A DNA stretch of 64,000 nucleotides from JBELHR01 sp049606855 (GCA_049606855.1 JBMYVY010000004.1:62001-126000); one strand, 5' to 3'; positions 15,955-23,985 are shown, numbered from the stretch's first letter. Numbers and translations are program-made. The notes: generated by a model not told the origin, from the sequence alone.

Positions 15955-16665
15955 TTAAGCTTGAAACACAAACAAAGCCGGACGTTTATGGATGTCCGGT
16001 TTTTCTTTTCGCCACAATTTTATAGGCTTGGATTTGATAAACTCTGAATCCAATGAAATATCACAAGCAATACACAAGATCGTATTGGGGTTCAAAACCT
16101 GGATTAAATCATCAATTAGTTTATTATTCCTATACGGGGTTTCAATAAAACTTTGAGCCTGACCTTCTTCTTTGCTTCTTTTTTCAAATTTCATCAACAT
16201 CCTTTTACGCTCTTGTTTATCGATAGGTAAATAGCCATTAAACGCAAAACTTTGTCCATTCATTCCAGAACTCATCATGGCCATCAAAATACTTGAGGGC
16301 CCCACCAAAGGTTTAACGCAGATTCCCTTGCTGTGAGCCAATTGAACAATCTCAGCTCCAGGGTCCGCAACACCAGGTACACCTGCATCCGATAATAGCC
16401 CCATGGAGAGTCCAGAATTTAAAATAGGATCCAAATAGCTATTTATTAGCTTCCGATCAACGTGCTTGTGAAGCGGATAAAGTTTCAATTCAGACTGTGG
16501 GATTTCTGGAGCAATTTTCTTAATAAACTTTCGAGCTTCCTTTTCATTTTCGACCACAAAATTTCTTAAGGGCAACATGGTTTGTTTAACCGTCTCTGGC
16601 ATCACCTGCAATGGATCACCAGGACCAAGAGTATTGGGTATTAAATAAAGTTTGGGAGCTATCAT
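15955..16665 (-). CDS. SAM-dependent methyltransferase, RsmI (YraL)-like paralogue
   Basis: This 236-aa protein belongs to the tetrapyrrole methylase superfamily and resembles RsmI, which 2'-O-methylates C1402 of 16S rRNA. It has KLYLIPNTLGPGD at the N-terminus, MGLLSDAGVPGVADPGA near residue 87 and PLVGPSSILMAMMSSG near residue 118. It is shorter than RsmI (about 285 aa) and lacks its C-terminal helical extension, so it may be the second, uncharacterised paralogue common in Bacteroidota. It lies downstream of dnaA and the tyrosine phosphatase gene on the same strand, six bases after the latter. Confidence 0.85.
   Translation of the reverse strand: MIAPKLYLIPNTLGPGDPLQVMPETVKQTMLPLRNFVVENEKEARKFIKKIAPEIPQSELKLYPLHKHVDRKLINSYLDPILNSGLSMGLLSDAGVPGVADPGAEIVQLAHSKGICVKPLVGPSSILMAMMSSGMNGQSFAFNGYLPIDKQERKRMLMKFEKRSKEEGQAQSFIETPYRNNKLIDDLIQVLNPNTILCIACDISLDSEFIKSKPIKLWRKEKPDIHKRPALFVFQA
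15974..16008 (+). terminator. Terminator of the 15331 gene, embedded in the opposing coding sequence
   Basis: The stem CCGGAC/GTCCGG (15978-15983 and 15994-15999) is extended by A-T pairs and followed by TTTTTCTTTT on the plus strand. It lies entirely within the 3' end of the RsmI-like gene, where it encodes the residues PDIHKRP. Confidence 0.7.
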
Positions 16666-16671
16666 GATAAA

Positions 16672-17127
16672 TTATTTCAACACATCCTTTACCAAATAAT
16701 CACATGCATCATTCAATAAACTATAAACGTGTTCGAAGCCTTGAACACCCCCATAATAAGGGTCTGGAACTTCATTTTGGCCACCACCGCATAAAGACAA
16801 AATCAAATTCACTTTATCTTTTTGACTGCTTTGGCCTGCCAATGCAATGACATTTGTATAATTGGACTGATCCATGACAAGTATTAAATCAAAAGCATCA
16901 AAATCATCTTTTACAAATTTTCTGGCTTTTTGATTTGAAATATCAATTCCATGGGCTTTTGCCACTTCAATAGAACGAACATCTGGCTGCTCACCAACAT
17001 GGTAAGCTCCAGTACCCGCCGAGTCGACAAATACATGTTCTGGATTTACCTTAGATTCTAAAATACCTTGGGCTAATGGGGAACGACAAATATTCCCTAG
17101 GCAGACCATAAGTATCTTGGTTTTCAT
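16672..17127 (-). CDS. Low-molecular-weight protein-tyrosine phosphatase
   Basis: This 151-aa enzyme removes phosphate from tyrosine residues; in bacteria such proteins often tune capsule-export kinases. The P-loop is VCLGNICRS with nucleophile Cys9 and Arg15, and the general acid is Asp122 in VPDPYYGG. It lies directly behind dnaA, with its ATG next to the dnaA stop codon, and ahead of the RsmI-like gene. No tyrosine kinase is present nearby, so the substrate is unknown. A polysaccharide operon is in this window at 32915-40493, but far away. Confidence 0.93.
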   Translation of the reverse strand: MKTKILMVCLGNICRSPLAQGILESKVNPEHVFVDSAGTGAYHVGEQPDVRSIEVAKAHGIDISNQKARKFVKDDFDAFDLILVMDQSNYTNVIALAGQSSQKDKVNLILSLCGGGQNEVPDPYYGGVQGFEHVYSLLNDACDYLVKDVLK

Positions 17128-18561
17128 CTAAAATGAAAGTTTTTCAGTTAAATCGTCTACGTATTTTTTATACTGCTTATCTGTCTCGGTTAAGTTGTCC
17201 ACAGTTTTACATGCATGCAACACAGTTGCATGATCTCTTTTTCCTATTTGAGCTCCTATGCTGGCTAATGAGGACTTAGTCAAATGTTTGGCAAAATACA
17301 TGGCCAATTGACGAGCTTGAACAACGTGTCGCTTTCTTGTTTTAGATTGCAAAGTTGCTACATCCATATCAAAATACTTCGAAACTACTTTTTGTATATG
17401 GTCAATAGATATTTCTCGTTTGGTGTTTTTGACGAATTTATCTACAATTTGCTTCGCCAGATTAAGCGTAAATTCCTTTTTGTTAAAAGAGGCTTGAGCG
17501 ATCATTGAGATAACAACACCTTCCAATTCTCTAACATTATTCTTGATATTTTTTGCAATATACTCAACAATATCATCAGGCATATCTACTCCATCACGGA
17601 ACAACTTATTTTGCAGTATAGAAACTCGCGTATCTAAATCCGGTGATTGTAATTCAGCAGATAAACCCCATTTAAAACGAGACAATAATCGCTGCTCAAT
17701 GTCCTGCATATCAACAGGAGCTTTATCAGAAGTCAAAATAACTTGTTTCCCATTTTGATGTAAATGATTAAATATATGGAAAAACACATCCTGTGTCCCT
17801 GCCTTTCCAGACAAAAACTGAACATCATCAATAATTAAGACATCAATCATTTGATAGAAATGAATAAAATCATTTCTAGTATTACTCTTCACAGAGTCAA
17901 TAAATTGTTGAGTGAATTTTTCTGAAGAAATATATAATACCGTTTTATCCGGATATTGATCTTTAATCTGAACTCCAATGGCATGGGCTAAATGAGTTTT
18001 TCCCAGACCCACACCTCCGTAAATCAACAAAGGATTAAAAGAAGTTCCACCCGGTTTATTCGCTACTGCCATACCGGCAGACCGCGCCAGCCGATTTGAA
18101 TCTCCCTCTACGAAATTGTCAAAATTATAATTCGGATTTAACTGACTTTCTATTTTTACTTTTTGAATCCCTGGAATCACAAAAGGATTTTTCAATTCCC
18201 TTTTATCCAATTCAATTGGAACAGTAACTTTTTGAGATTTGAGTGGATTCCTATTGGAACTAGGAATTTTTACTGTTTGTGGTTGAGTACTACTATAAGT
18301 GTTTTCCATCTTCACATCGTAAATCAACTTGGCCTCAGCCCCAAGTTCCCTTACTAGAGCCACTCTCAATAGTTTGATATAGTGCTCTTCCAACCATTCA
18401 TAAAAAAACTTACTTGGTACCTGAATTGTCAAGGCCTCACCGGAAACTTTGATTGGTTTGATTGGTTCAAACCACGTTTTGTAGGCCTGTGGCTTGATAT
18501 TGTCTTTTATAAATTGAAGACAAGCATCCCACACAGATTCAGCTGATTTAGTCGTTATCAT
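17128..18561 (-). CDS. dnaA: Chromosomal replication initiator DnaA
   Basis: DnaA binds origin boxes and melts the origin to begin replication. The 477-aa protein has all four domains: the N-terminal DnaB-interaction domain (VWDACLQFI), a linker, the AAA+ domain with Walker A GGVGLGKTHLAHAIG near residue 183 and Walker B VLIIDDVQFLSG, and the C-terminal DNA-binding domain with the signature KRDHATVLHACKTV. The 155 bases upstream hold one DnaA box (TTATTCACA), which may serve autoregulation. The phosphatase and RsmI-like genes follow without a gap, so all three probably share a transcript. Confidence 0.98.
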   Translation of the reverse strand: MITTKSAESVWDACLQFIKDNIKPQAYKTWFEPIKPIKVSGEALTIQVPSKFFYEWLEEHYIKLLRVALVRELGAEAKLIYDVKMENTYSSTQPQTVKIPSSNRNPLKSQKVTVPIELDKRELKNPFVIPGIQKVKIESQLNPNYNFDNFVEGDSNRLARSAGMAVANKPGGTSFNPLLIYGGVGLGKTHLAHAIGVQIKDQYPDKTVLYISSEKFTQQFIDSVKSNTRNDFIHFYQMIDVLIIDDVQFLSGKAGTQDVFFHIFNHLHQNGKQVILTSDKAPVDMQDIEQRLLSRFKWGLSAELQSPDLDTRVSILQNKLFRDGVDMPDDIVEYIAKNIKNNVRELEGVVISMIAQASFNKKEFTLNLAKQIVDKFVKNTKREISIDHIQKVVSKYFDMDVATLQSKTRKRHVVQARQLAMYFAKHLTKSSLASIGAQIGKRDHATVLHACKTVDNLTETDKQYKKYVDDLTEKLSF

Positions 18562-18631
18562 TGATTAAATAAAGTAAGGTTAAAATTTTGTTAAAAACCG
18601 TTGAAGCAATCCCCTTGATTCAATACAAATT

Positions 18632-18640
18632 TGTGAATAA
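18632..18640 (-). promoter_or_regulatory. Single DnaA box upstream of dnaA
   Basis: The minus-strand sequence is TTATTCACA, an exact match to TTATNCACA, 71 bases before the dnaA start. It is the only good match in this intergenic region, so autoregulation is more likely than a complete origin. Confidence 0.5.
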
Positions 18641-18716
18641 AATTCAGTATAAAAAAATGAAAATAGTATTGATTTATAAGTTTTTTATGCTTAATATATC
18701 ACTCAAATAATTCGTC

Positions 18717-19115
18717 ATGTTTGAATCAAAATTGAATTTTCGTGTCAGGTACTGCGAAACAGACCAAATGGGAGTAGTACATCATGGAAATTATGCCCAA
18801 TATTTTGAAATGGGAAGAATTGAGTGGTTGAGGAATTTTAATTTATCTTATAAAAAAATGGAAGAAGATGGAATTGGTCTTCCTGTAGTTAATCTACAAA
18901 CCAATTTTCTCAAACCTCTGTATTACGACGATGAATTAACTTTAATTACTGAGCTTAAGGAGCCCCCAACTGCAAAAATTATATTTACCTATAAGCTATA
19001 TCGCGATCAAGAATTGATGTCCACTGGTGAAACTACCTTGGTATTTGTAGATATGGATAGAAATCGACCAATAAAGGCACCCTCCTATTTTCTAGATTTG
19101 CTTAATTCTTACTAA
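18717..19115 (+). CDS. Acyl-CoA thioesterase, YbgC/4-hydroxybenzoyl-CoA thioesterase type
   Basis: This 132-aa hot-dog-fold protein hydrolyses acyl-CoA thioesters. The signature is RVRYCETDQMGVVHHGNYAQYFE near residue 8, in which Asp17 is the catalytic acid of this family, followed by WLRNFNLSYKKMEEDGIGLPVV. The length is typical. The natural acyl chain is unknown; YbgC homologues act on short chains and associate with the Tol-Pal system, but no tol genes are here. The last 24 bases overlap the end of the convergent YigZ-family gene. Confidence 0.9.
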   Translation: MFESKLNFRVRYCETDQMGVVHHGNYAQYFEMGRIEWLRNFNLSYKKMEEDGIGLPVVNLQTNFLKPLYYDDELTLITELKEPPTAKIIFTYKLYRDQELMSTGETTLVFVDMDRNRPIKAPSYFLDLLNSY

Positions 19116-19703
19116 GTGGTTCTGTGAAATAGTTTCAATTGTAGCCTCATATTTACTTTGAACAGTTGCCAAAGTCATTTTACAATCTAGAGCCAATTCT
19201 TGACTTACGATTCTCAGTTGCATATCCTTGATATACCTCATCACCTTATTCATTTGATCGTAATTGAACTGAATTTGAAATTCCTTTTCTATTGGATGAT
19301 CGATTATTTGGGCCTCATTGAGCACCAATTGAGCTGAGAGCTTATAGGCTTGAATGAGACCTCCAACCCCTAATTTAACCCCTCCAAAGTAACGTACCAC
19401 AACAACAAGCACATCAGTCAAGTCCTTAGCCACAATCTGACCGTATATTGGTTGACCCGCAGAATTACTTGGTTCACCATCGTCATTTACACGGTAATCT
19501 TTCCCTTCTACTCCCAATCGATAAGCATAACACCAGTGTCTTGCGGAGTAATGTGATTTTTTCACAGTTTCCAGTGCTTGTTTCACCTCTTCTTCAGATT
19601 TAACAGGGAAGGCGAATCCATAAAACTTACTCCCCTTCTCTTTAAAATAAGAAGGTTCATCCATACTTGCTATGCTGTGATAAAAATCTTTTGTATTTTC
19701 CAT
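19092..19703 (-). CDS. YigZ / IMPACT-family protein
   Basis: This 203-aa protein matches the YigZ/IMPACT family. The N-terminal domain contains KGSKFYGFAFPVKSEEE, SARHWCYAYRLG, NDDGEPSNSAGQPIYGQI and RYFGGVKLGVGGLIQAY; the C-terminal ferredoxin-like domain (about residues 140-203) resembles the end of elongation factor G. Eukaryotic IMPACT modulates translation control; the bacterial role is unknown. It is a single-gene unit with a -7 element 11 bases upstream, and its 3' end overlaps the thioesterase gene. Confidence 0.92.
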   Translation of the reverse strand: MENTKDFYHSIASMDEPSYFKEKGSKFYGFAFPVKSEEEVKQALETVKKSHYSARHWCYAYRLGVEGKDYRVNDDGEPSNSAGQPIYGQIVAKDLTDVLVVVVRYFGGVKLGVGGLIQAYKLSAQLVLNEAQIIDHPIEKEFQIQFNYDQMNKVMRYIKDMQLRIVSQELALDCKMTLATVQSKYEATIETISQNHLVRIKQI

Positions 19704-19714
19704 TTTTCAATGAC

Positions 19715-19722
19715 CAAATTTA
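19715..19722 (-). promoter_or_regulatory. -7 promoter element of the YigZ-family gene
   Basis: Read on the minus strand the sequence is TAAATTTG, an exact match to TAnnTTTG. The ATG follows after 11 bases, predicting a very short leader. Confidence 0.5.
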
Positions 19723-19731
19723 TAATAAACT

Positions 19732-20784
19732 ATGAAACTTCTTTACCCATTAATCTTTTTGTTTGCCATTTCAGTCAGTTCTTGTCAAAACCCGAGTAGT
19801 CAAGATATCGCTATCGTTATTCATGGTGGCGCAGGTGGAATCGACAGAAGCTATTTTTCTGAAAAACAAATTCAAGCTTACGAGGCTAAACTAACTCAAG
19901 CCCGTGATGCCGGTTATCAGGTATTGGATAACGGAGGTAGTTCTTTAGATGCTGTTCAAGCCGCAATTATAATCATGGAGGACTCACCTTTATTTAATGC
20001 CGGAAAAGGTGCCGTATTCACTGCTGACGTACAAAATGAATTAGATGCCTCAATCATGTATGGTGCAGACTTAAATACAGGAGCTATTGCAGGAGTACAT
20101 CACATTAAAAACCCAATTCTTGCAGCTCGCATGGTTATGGACAAATCAGACCATGTGCTTTTAGCAGGTGATGGTGCTGAGATTCTGGCAAAACAACATG
20201 GGATAGAAATGGTAGATGCTTCATATTTTTTCACTCAAAAACGATATGACCAATTATTAAAAATTCAAGGAAGAGAAGAGACATCTTTGGATCATGGAGA
20301 TTCTGCCCTTAATGAACGTCCATCGTATAACGACCTTATGGATGATCACAAATATGGAACAGTAGGGGCTGTAGCCATTGACAAAGAAGGAAATATTGCA
20401 GCAGGAACCTCCACTGGAGGGATGACCAATAAAAAATATGGTAGAATCGGTGATGCTCCTTTAATTGGATCTGGAACTTATGCGAATAATTTAACTTGTG
20501 GATTATCTTGCACCGGAACTGGAGAGTATTTCATTAGAACCTTGGCCTCTCATGAAATTTCTGCGAAAATGAAATATGAAAACAAAAGTCTAAAAGAAGC
20601 CATGCACGAAGTTATCTTTAATCAAATTGGCCCTTTAGGAGGTGAAGGTGGAATTATTGGGTTGGATAAAGATGCCAATGTTGTTTGGGATTTTAATTCA
20701 AGTGGCATGTTTAGAGCATACAAATCCTCAAAGGGAAGTGCGGCTGTTGAAATGTTTGAGCAAACTAAGATGCCTATAAATTAA
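19732..20784 (+). CDS. Isoaspartyl peptidase / L-asparaginase, plant type, lipoprotein
   Basis: This Ntn-hydrolase cleaves isoaspartyl dipeptides or asparagine after splitting itself into two chains. The 350-aa product has a lipoprotein signal (FLFAISVSSCQN), IVIHGGAGGID near residue 28, PLFNAGKGAVFT near residue 86 and the autocleavage site HKYGTVGAVAID, in which the Thr after Gly becomes the nucleophile. GMTNKKYGRIGDAPLIGSGT is the substrate-binding loop. A lipobox puts it in the periplasm or at the outer membrane, whereas E. coli IaaA is cytoplasmic. Its 3' end overlaps ribD by 11 bases, convergent. Confidence 0.94.
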   Translation: MKLLYPLIFLFAISVSSCQNPSSQDIAIVIHGGAGGIDRSYFSEKQIQAYEAKLTQARDAGYQVLDNGGSSLDAVQAAIIIMEDSPLFNAGKGAVFTADVQNELDASIMYGADLNTGAIAGVHHIKNPILAARMVMDKSDHVLLAGDGAEILAKQHGIEMVDASYFFTQKRYDQLLKIQGREETSLDHGDSALNERPSYNDLMDDHKYGTVGAVAIDKEGNIAAGTSTGGMTNKKYGRIGDAPLIGSGTYANNLTCGLSCTGTGEYFIRTLASHEISAKMKYENKSLKEAMHEVIFNQIGPLGGEGGIIGLDKDANVVWDFNSSGMFRAYKSSKGSAAVEMFEQTKMPIN

Positions 20785-21865
20785 TCGCATTTAAAAACTG
20801 TTGATATACTGGATCGTCTGGAGCTTTAAAAATCTCAAGACGGTCTTTTTTTATAAAATATTCCGCTGTGCAAACTCCGTTAATTTCGGGTGCTTTTACT
20901 CCACTATCAAACTCAACAGCTCCAGTGAAACGCCATATTTCATCGTATAACCCAGCTTGAATAAAACTGTTTAGAACCTGCGCCCCTCCCTCTACAATAA
21001 GGCTTTGAACCCCTCTTTGATAAAGTTCTTCTACAATTTGAAACATCAAATTTTCTCTTCCATCTATTTTAGCATAGCTAACGTGATCGTCTAGCATAAA
21101 TTCGGATGCAGTTGCCTCCTGATAAAACACCAGAGTCTGAGCCTGGTCATTAAAAATATTTAAATCGGAAGCGAGTTCCAATTTTCTATCTACAATTATT
21201 CGAAGTGGATTAGCCCCTGACCAAGTTCTAGAAGTCAAACTGGGATTATCCGAAATTATGGTGTTTTTACCAACCAAAATAGCAGATTCCTGAGCTCTTA
21301 ACTTATGACTCAATTGCTTAGAATAGTCGTTTGAAATCCAAAAAGGCTCCCCTATTTTAGAATCATTTTTATCGATAAAACCATTTTCAGATTGAGCAAA
21401 TTTTAACGTAATGAAGGGACGCTTGGCTAAATGATAGGTAAAAAAACGCTTGTTTAATTCAAAGGCCTCCGCTTTCAAAAAACCAAATTCGACAGGAATT
21501 CCAGCTGCTCTTAATTTTTTAATACCATTGCCCGAGACTTTTGCAAAAGGATCAGCAGTGGCAATTACCACCTTACCTACATTATGAGCAATGAGTAAAT
21601 CTGCGCATGGAGGAGTTTTTCCAAAATGGGAACAGGGTTCCAAAGAAACATAAACTACAGACTTAGGCAACAACTCTTTTTGAGCAACACTGTTTATGGC
21701 ATTAACCTCAGCATGAGCCTCACCTGCTTTGATATGAAAGCCCTCACCAATAATTTGGTCTTGGTGCACAATGACACATCCGACCAGAGGGTTTGGATAA
21801 GTCAATCCCAAACCGTTTTTAGCCAAAGCCAACGCTCTAAAAAGATATTTTTCTTGTACCTTCAC
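20774..21865 (-). CDS. ribD: Riboflavin biosynthesis deaminase/reductase RibD
   Basis: RibD carries out the second and third steps of riboflavin synthesis: deamination and then side-chain reduction. The N-terminal deaminase domain has zinc ligands in HAEVNAI and PCSHFGKTPPC; the reductase domain follows from about residue 150 (RPFITLKFAQSENGFI) and has a late SLIVEGGAQVLNSF. I place the start at the GTG at 21865 (363 aa): an ATG 48 bases upstream would add 16 residues foreign to the family and would overlap both the promoter element and the divergent GNAT gene. Other rib genes are not in the window. Confidence 0.92.
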   Translation of the reverse strand: MKVQEKYLFRALALAKNGLGLTYPNPLVGCVIVHQDQIIGEGFHIKAGEAHAEVNAINSVAQKELLPKSVVYVSLEPCSHFGKTPPCADLLIAHNVGKVVIATADPFAKVSGNGIKKLRAAGIPVEFGFLKAEAFELNKRFFTYHLAKRPFITLKFAQSENGFIDKNDSKIGEPFWISNDYSKQLSHKLRAQESAILVGKNTIISDNPSLTSRTWSGANPLRIIVDRKLELASDLNIFNDQAQTLVFYQEATASEFMLDDHVSYAKIDGRENLMFQIVEELYQRGVQSLIVEGGAQVLNSFIQAGLYDEIWRFTGAVEFDSGVKAPEINGVCTAEYFIKKDRLEIFKAPDDPVYQQFLNAINL

Positions 21866-21869
21866 CCCA

Positions 21870-21877
21870 CAAAAATA
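21870..21877 (-). promoter_or_regulatory. -7 promoter element of ribD, four bases from a GTG start
   Basis: On the minus strand the sequence is TATTTTTG, then TGGG, then the GTG start. This supports the GTG as the start codon and predicts a leaderless message. Confidence 0.55.
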
Positions 21878-21889
21878 ACTAAAATTATC

Positions 21890-22360
21890 ATGCCAAAAAT
21901 TCGCGAAATTCAATTAAAAGATAACGCGCAAATAGCAGAACTTATAAGATCTGTTTTGATAGAACTAGGAGTTCCGAAAGTAGGCACAGCCTATGAGGAC
22001 AAAGCTTTGGATAATATGTTTGAGCACTACAAAAATAAGGGTGGAACCTATTTTGCACTAATCGATGGTGATCGAATAATTGGAACTGCAGGAGTTGGTC
22101 CTTTGGAAGGAACTACCTGTGAATTACAAAAAATGTATTTTCTTCCTGAAGCTCGAGGGAAAGGTTTTGGCGAACTAATGATGAAAAGCTGTTTAGAGGA
22201 AGCAAAACGTTTGGGATATACGCACGTGTATATCGAGACCATGCCTTATATGGAAGCTGCTCAAAAACTTTATAAAAAATCTGGATTTCACTATATCGAT
22301 GCGCCTATGGGAAACACAGGGCATTATTCCTGTCCTATTTACATGCTAAAGGAACTATGA
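21890..22360 (+). CDS. GNAT-family N-acetyltransferase
   Basis: This 156-aa GNAT protein starts MPKIREIQLKDNAQIAELI. The acetyl-CoA site is in LQKMYFLPEARGKGFGELMM near residue 83, followed by LGYTHVYIETMPYMEAAQKLYKKSGF, the usual end of the fold. It lies divergent from ribD and overlaps prmC by four bases (ATGA), so it is probably co-transcribed with prmC and possibly trmD. The acceptor substrate is unknown. An open frame extends upstream of 21890, but that part lies inside the ribD coding region and is not family-like. Confidence 0.88.
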   Translation: MPKIREIQLKDNAQIAELIRSVLIELGVPKVGTAYEDKALDNMFEHYKNKGGTYFALIDGDRIIGTAGVGPLEGTTCELQKMYFLPEARGKGFGELMMKSCLEEAKRLGYTHVYIETMPYMEAAQKLYKKSGFHYIDAPMGNTGHYSCPIYMLKEL

Positions 22361-23181
22361 AAAACTTAAAAAAATTTCGCGGATATTTTATTGAAGCACT
22401 GAAGTCTCTTTATACGGAATCTGAAGCTTTGGAACTTTTCAATCAAAGCCTTGAGGACCAACTAAAGCTCTCTCCAATTGAAATAGCGCTTGATCCTGGA
22501 TTGGAAAAGAACGTTTCTAAGCTAGAAAAAACGCTTGAAAGACTGATCACGGGAGAACCCTATCAATATATCCGAGGTAAAACTCAATTTATGGGACTGG
22601 ATTTTTTGGTAAATCCCAATGTTTTAATTCCACGACCAGAAACTGAAGAACTTGTAAACTGGCTGATTGAACAATGCCCGAAGGAAAAAACTGTAAAAAT
22701 CATAGACCTTTGCACCGGAAGCGGCTGTATCGCAATTAGCTTGGCGAAATTTTTAGGAAAGAAAGCGGAAATAGCAGGTCTGGATTACAGCACAAAAGCC
22801 CTAGAAGTAGCAAGACGAAACGCAAAGCTCAACCGAGTGGATATAAACTGGATCGAATGCGATCTTTTAGCATTAGAAGAACTGGATAATCAGTACGACA
22901 TCATTATCAGCAACCCTCCCTATGTTCGCATGTTAGAAAAAGAGGAAATCAAAGCTAATGTTTTGGAACACGAACCACATATGGCTCTCTTTGTAGAGAA
23001 TGATGACGCTTTGATTTTTTACAAAAAAATCGCCCAGCTCGCAAAGGGGCGCCCGATATATTTCGAAATCAATCAATACTTAGGCAAGCAAACTATTGAA
23101 TTGTTAAAAACACAGAAATACTCCTCAATAGTACTGAAAAAAGACTTTAGGGGAAATGACCGAATGATTCACGCATCTTGA
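22357..23181 (+). CDS. prmC: Release factor glutamine N5-methyltransferase
   Basis: PrmC methylates the glutamine of the GGQ motif in peptide-chain release factors RF1 and RF2. The 274-aa protein has a helical N-terminal domain, the boundary motif VLIPRPETEELVNWLIE near residue 91, the SAM loop IIDLCTGSGCIAISLA and the catalytic NPPY in IISNPPYVRM near residue 190. Length is typical. It is coupled to the GNAT gene by a four-base overlap, and trmD starts 14 bases downstream with its own promoter element between them. Confidence 0.95.
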   Translation: MKNLKKFRGYFIEALKSLYTESEALELFNQSLEDQLKLSPIEIALDPGLEKNVSKLEKTLERLITGEPYQYIRGKTQFMGLDFLVNPNVLIPRPETEELVNWLIEQCPKEKTVKIIDLCTGSGCIAISLAKFLGKKAEIAGLDYSTKALEVARRNAKLNRVDINWIECDLLALEELDNQYDIIISNPPYVRMLEKEEIKANVLEHEPHMALFVENDDALIFYKKIAQLAKGRPIYFEINQYLGKQTIELLKTQKYSSIVLKKDFRGNDRMIHAS

Positions 23182-23182
23182 T

Positions 23183-23190
23183 TATCTTTG
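23183..23190 (+). promoter_or_regulatory. -7 promoter element of trmD, four bases from the start codon
   Basis: TATCTTTG matches TAnnTTTG, followed by TGGC and the trmD ATG. It sits directly after the prmC stop codon, so trmD may have an internal promoter giving a leaderless message. Confidence 0.5.
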
Positions 23191-23194
23191 TGGC

Positions 23195-23872
23195 ATGAGA
23201 ATAGACATCATTTCTGTAAACCCTGAACTCATCAAGAGCCCTTTCGAGCATTCCATTGTCAAAAGAGGAATCGATAAAGGCTTGGCTTCAGTATTTTTTC
23301 ACGATTTAAGAAATTACGCCATCAATGACTACGGCAAAATCGACGACTACCAATTTGGAGGAGGTGCCGGTATGGTACTGATGATTGAGCCAATTGCAAA
23401 AATTATTGAACAATTGAAATCGGAGCGTAGCTATGACGAAATCATCTACATGACCCCTGATGCGCAAACATTAAATCAGAAAACAGCCAATACCCTTTCC
23501 TTAAAACAGAACATCATCATACTTTGTGGTCATTATAAGGGAGTGGATCAGCGCGTTAGAGACCTGTTCATTACGCGTGAAATTTCAATCGGGGATTTCG
23601 TACTCAGTGGTGGAGAACTTGCGGCAGCGGTGCTTTGTGACAGTATCATACGTCTTATTCCTGGAGTTTTGGGCGATGAAACCTCTGCCTTAACCGATTC
23701 CTTTCAAGACGATTTGTTAAGCCCTCAAGTATATACAAGACCTGCTGATTATAAAGGGCACAAGGTACCTGAGGTTTTGACCTCTGGAAACTTCCCTAAA
23801 ATAGAGGCATGGCGGTCCGAAAATGCTTACAAGCGTACACAAGAAATTCGACCAGACTTGCTTGAAGATTAA
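23195..23872 (+). CDS. trmD: tRNA (guanine-37 N1)-methyltransferase
   Basis: TrmD makes m1G37 in tRNAs and so prevents frameshifting. The 225-aa protein has the SPOUT knot with MRIDIISVNPELIKSPFEHS at the start, the signature DDYQFGGGAGMVLMIEP near residue 50, LCGHYKGVDQRV near residue 110 and the conserved ISIGDFVLSGGE near residue 130. The C-terminal domain ends in RSENAYKRTQEIRPDL. The next gene is rplS, the usual partner of trmD in bacteria, but here a dedicated rplS promoter separates them. Confidence 0.97.
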   Translation: MRIDIISVNPELIKSPFEHSIVKRGIDKGLASVFFHDLRNYAINDYGKIDDYQFGGGAGMVLMIEPIAKIIEQLKSERSYDEIIYMTPDAQTLNQKTANTLSLKQNIIILCGHYKGVDQRVRDLFITREISIGDFVLSGGELAAAVLCDSIIRLIPGVLGDETSALTDSFQDDLLSPQVYTRPADYKGHKVPEVLTSGNFPKIEAWRSENAYKRTQEIRPDLLED

Positions 23873-23885
23873 TTTGTTAGCAATT

Positions 23886-23917
23886 TTGTTTATTTAAACA
23901 TATTTTTTATAAATTTG
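23886..23917 (+). promoter_or_regulatory. rplS promoter (TTG-N21-TAAATTTG)
   Basis: A -33 TTG at 23886-23888 and a -7 TAAATTTG at 23910-23917 are separated by 21 bases, a full Bacteroidota promoter. The predicted start is near 23922-23924, where the leader hairpin begins. Confidence 0.75.
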
Positions 23918-23922
23918 CACTC

Positions 23923-23964
23923 TCAAAATTAACCGCTGACGAAAACCGTGAATGTTGATTTTGG
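23923..23964 (+). ncRNA. Structured 5' leader of rplS (putative L19 autoregulatory element)
   Basis: The leader begins with CAAAATTAAC (23924-23933), which pairs completely with GTTGATTTTG (23954-23963) through nine Watson-Crick pairs and one G-U. The 20-base loop can form a small inner ACG/CGT stem. The AUG lies 22 bases downstream. Position and structure fit a ribosomal-protein leader through which L19 could repress itself; I recall that a flavobacterial L19 leader motif has been described, but I cannot confirm that this is it. Confidence 0.55.
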
Positions 23965-23985
23965 CGAAACCATAAATAAATTAAG

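Noticed and set aside
17193..17202. A DnaA-box-like TTGTCCACA inside dnaA
   Set aside because: It is isolated, has one mismatch to the strongest box and lies in a conserved coding region; chance is sufficient.
18562..18716. A complete oriC upstream of dnaA
   Set aside because: Only one consensus DnaA box is found. Without skew data and a box cluster I record only the single box.
21866..21913. Upstream ATG for ribD adding 16 residues
   Set aside because: The added residues do not match the family, the region contains the ribD -7 element and it overlaps the divergent GNAT gene. The GTG at 21865 is preferred.
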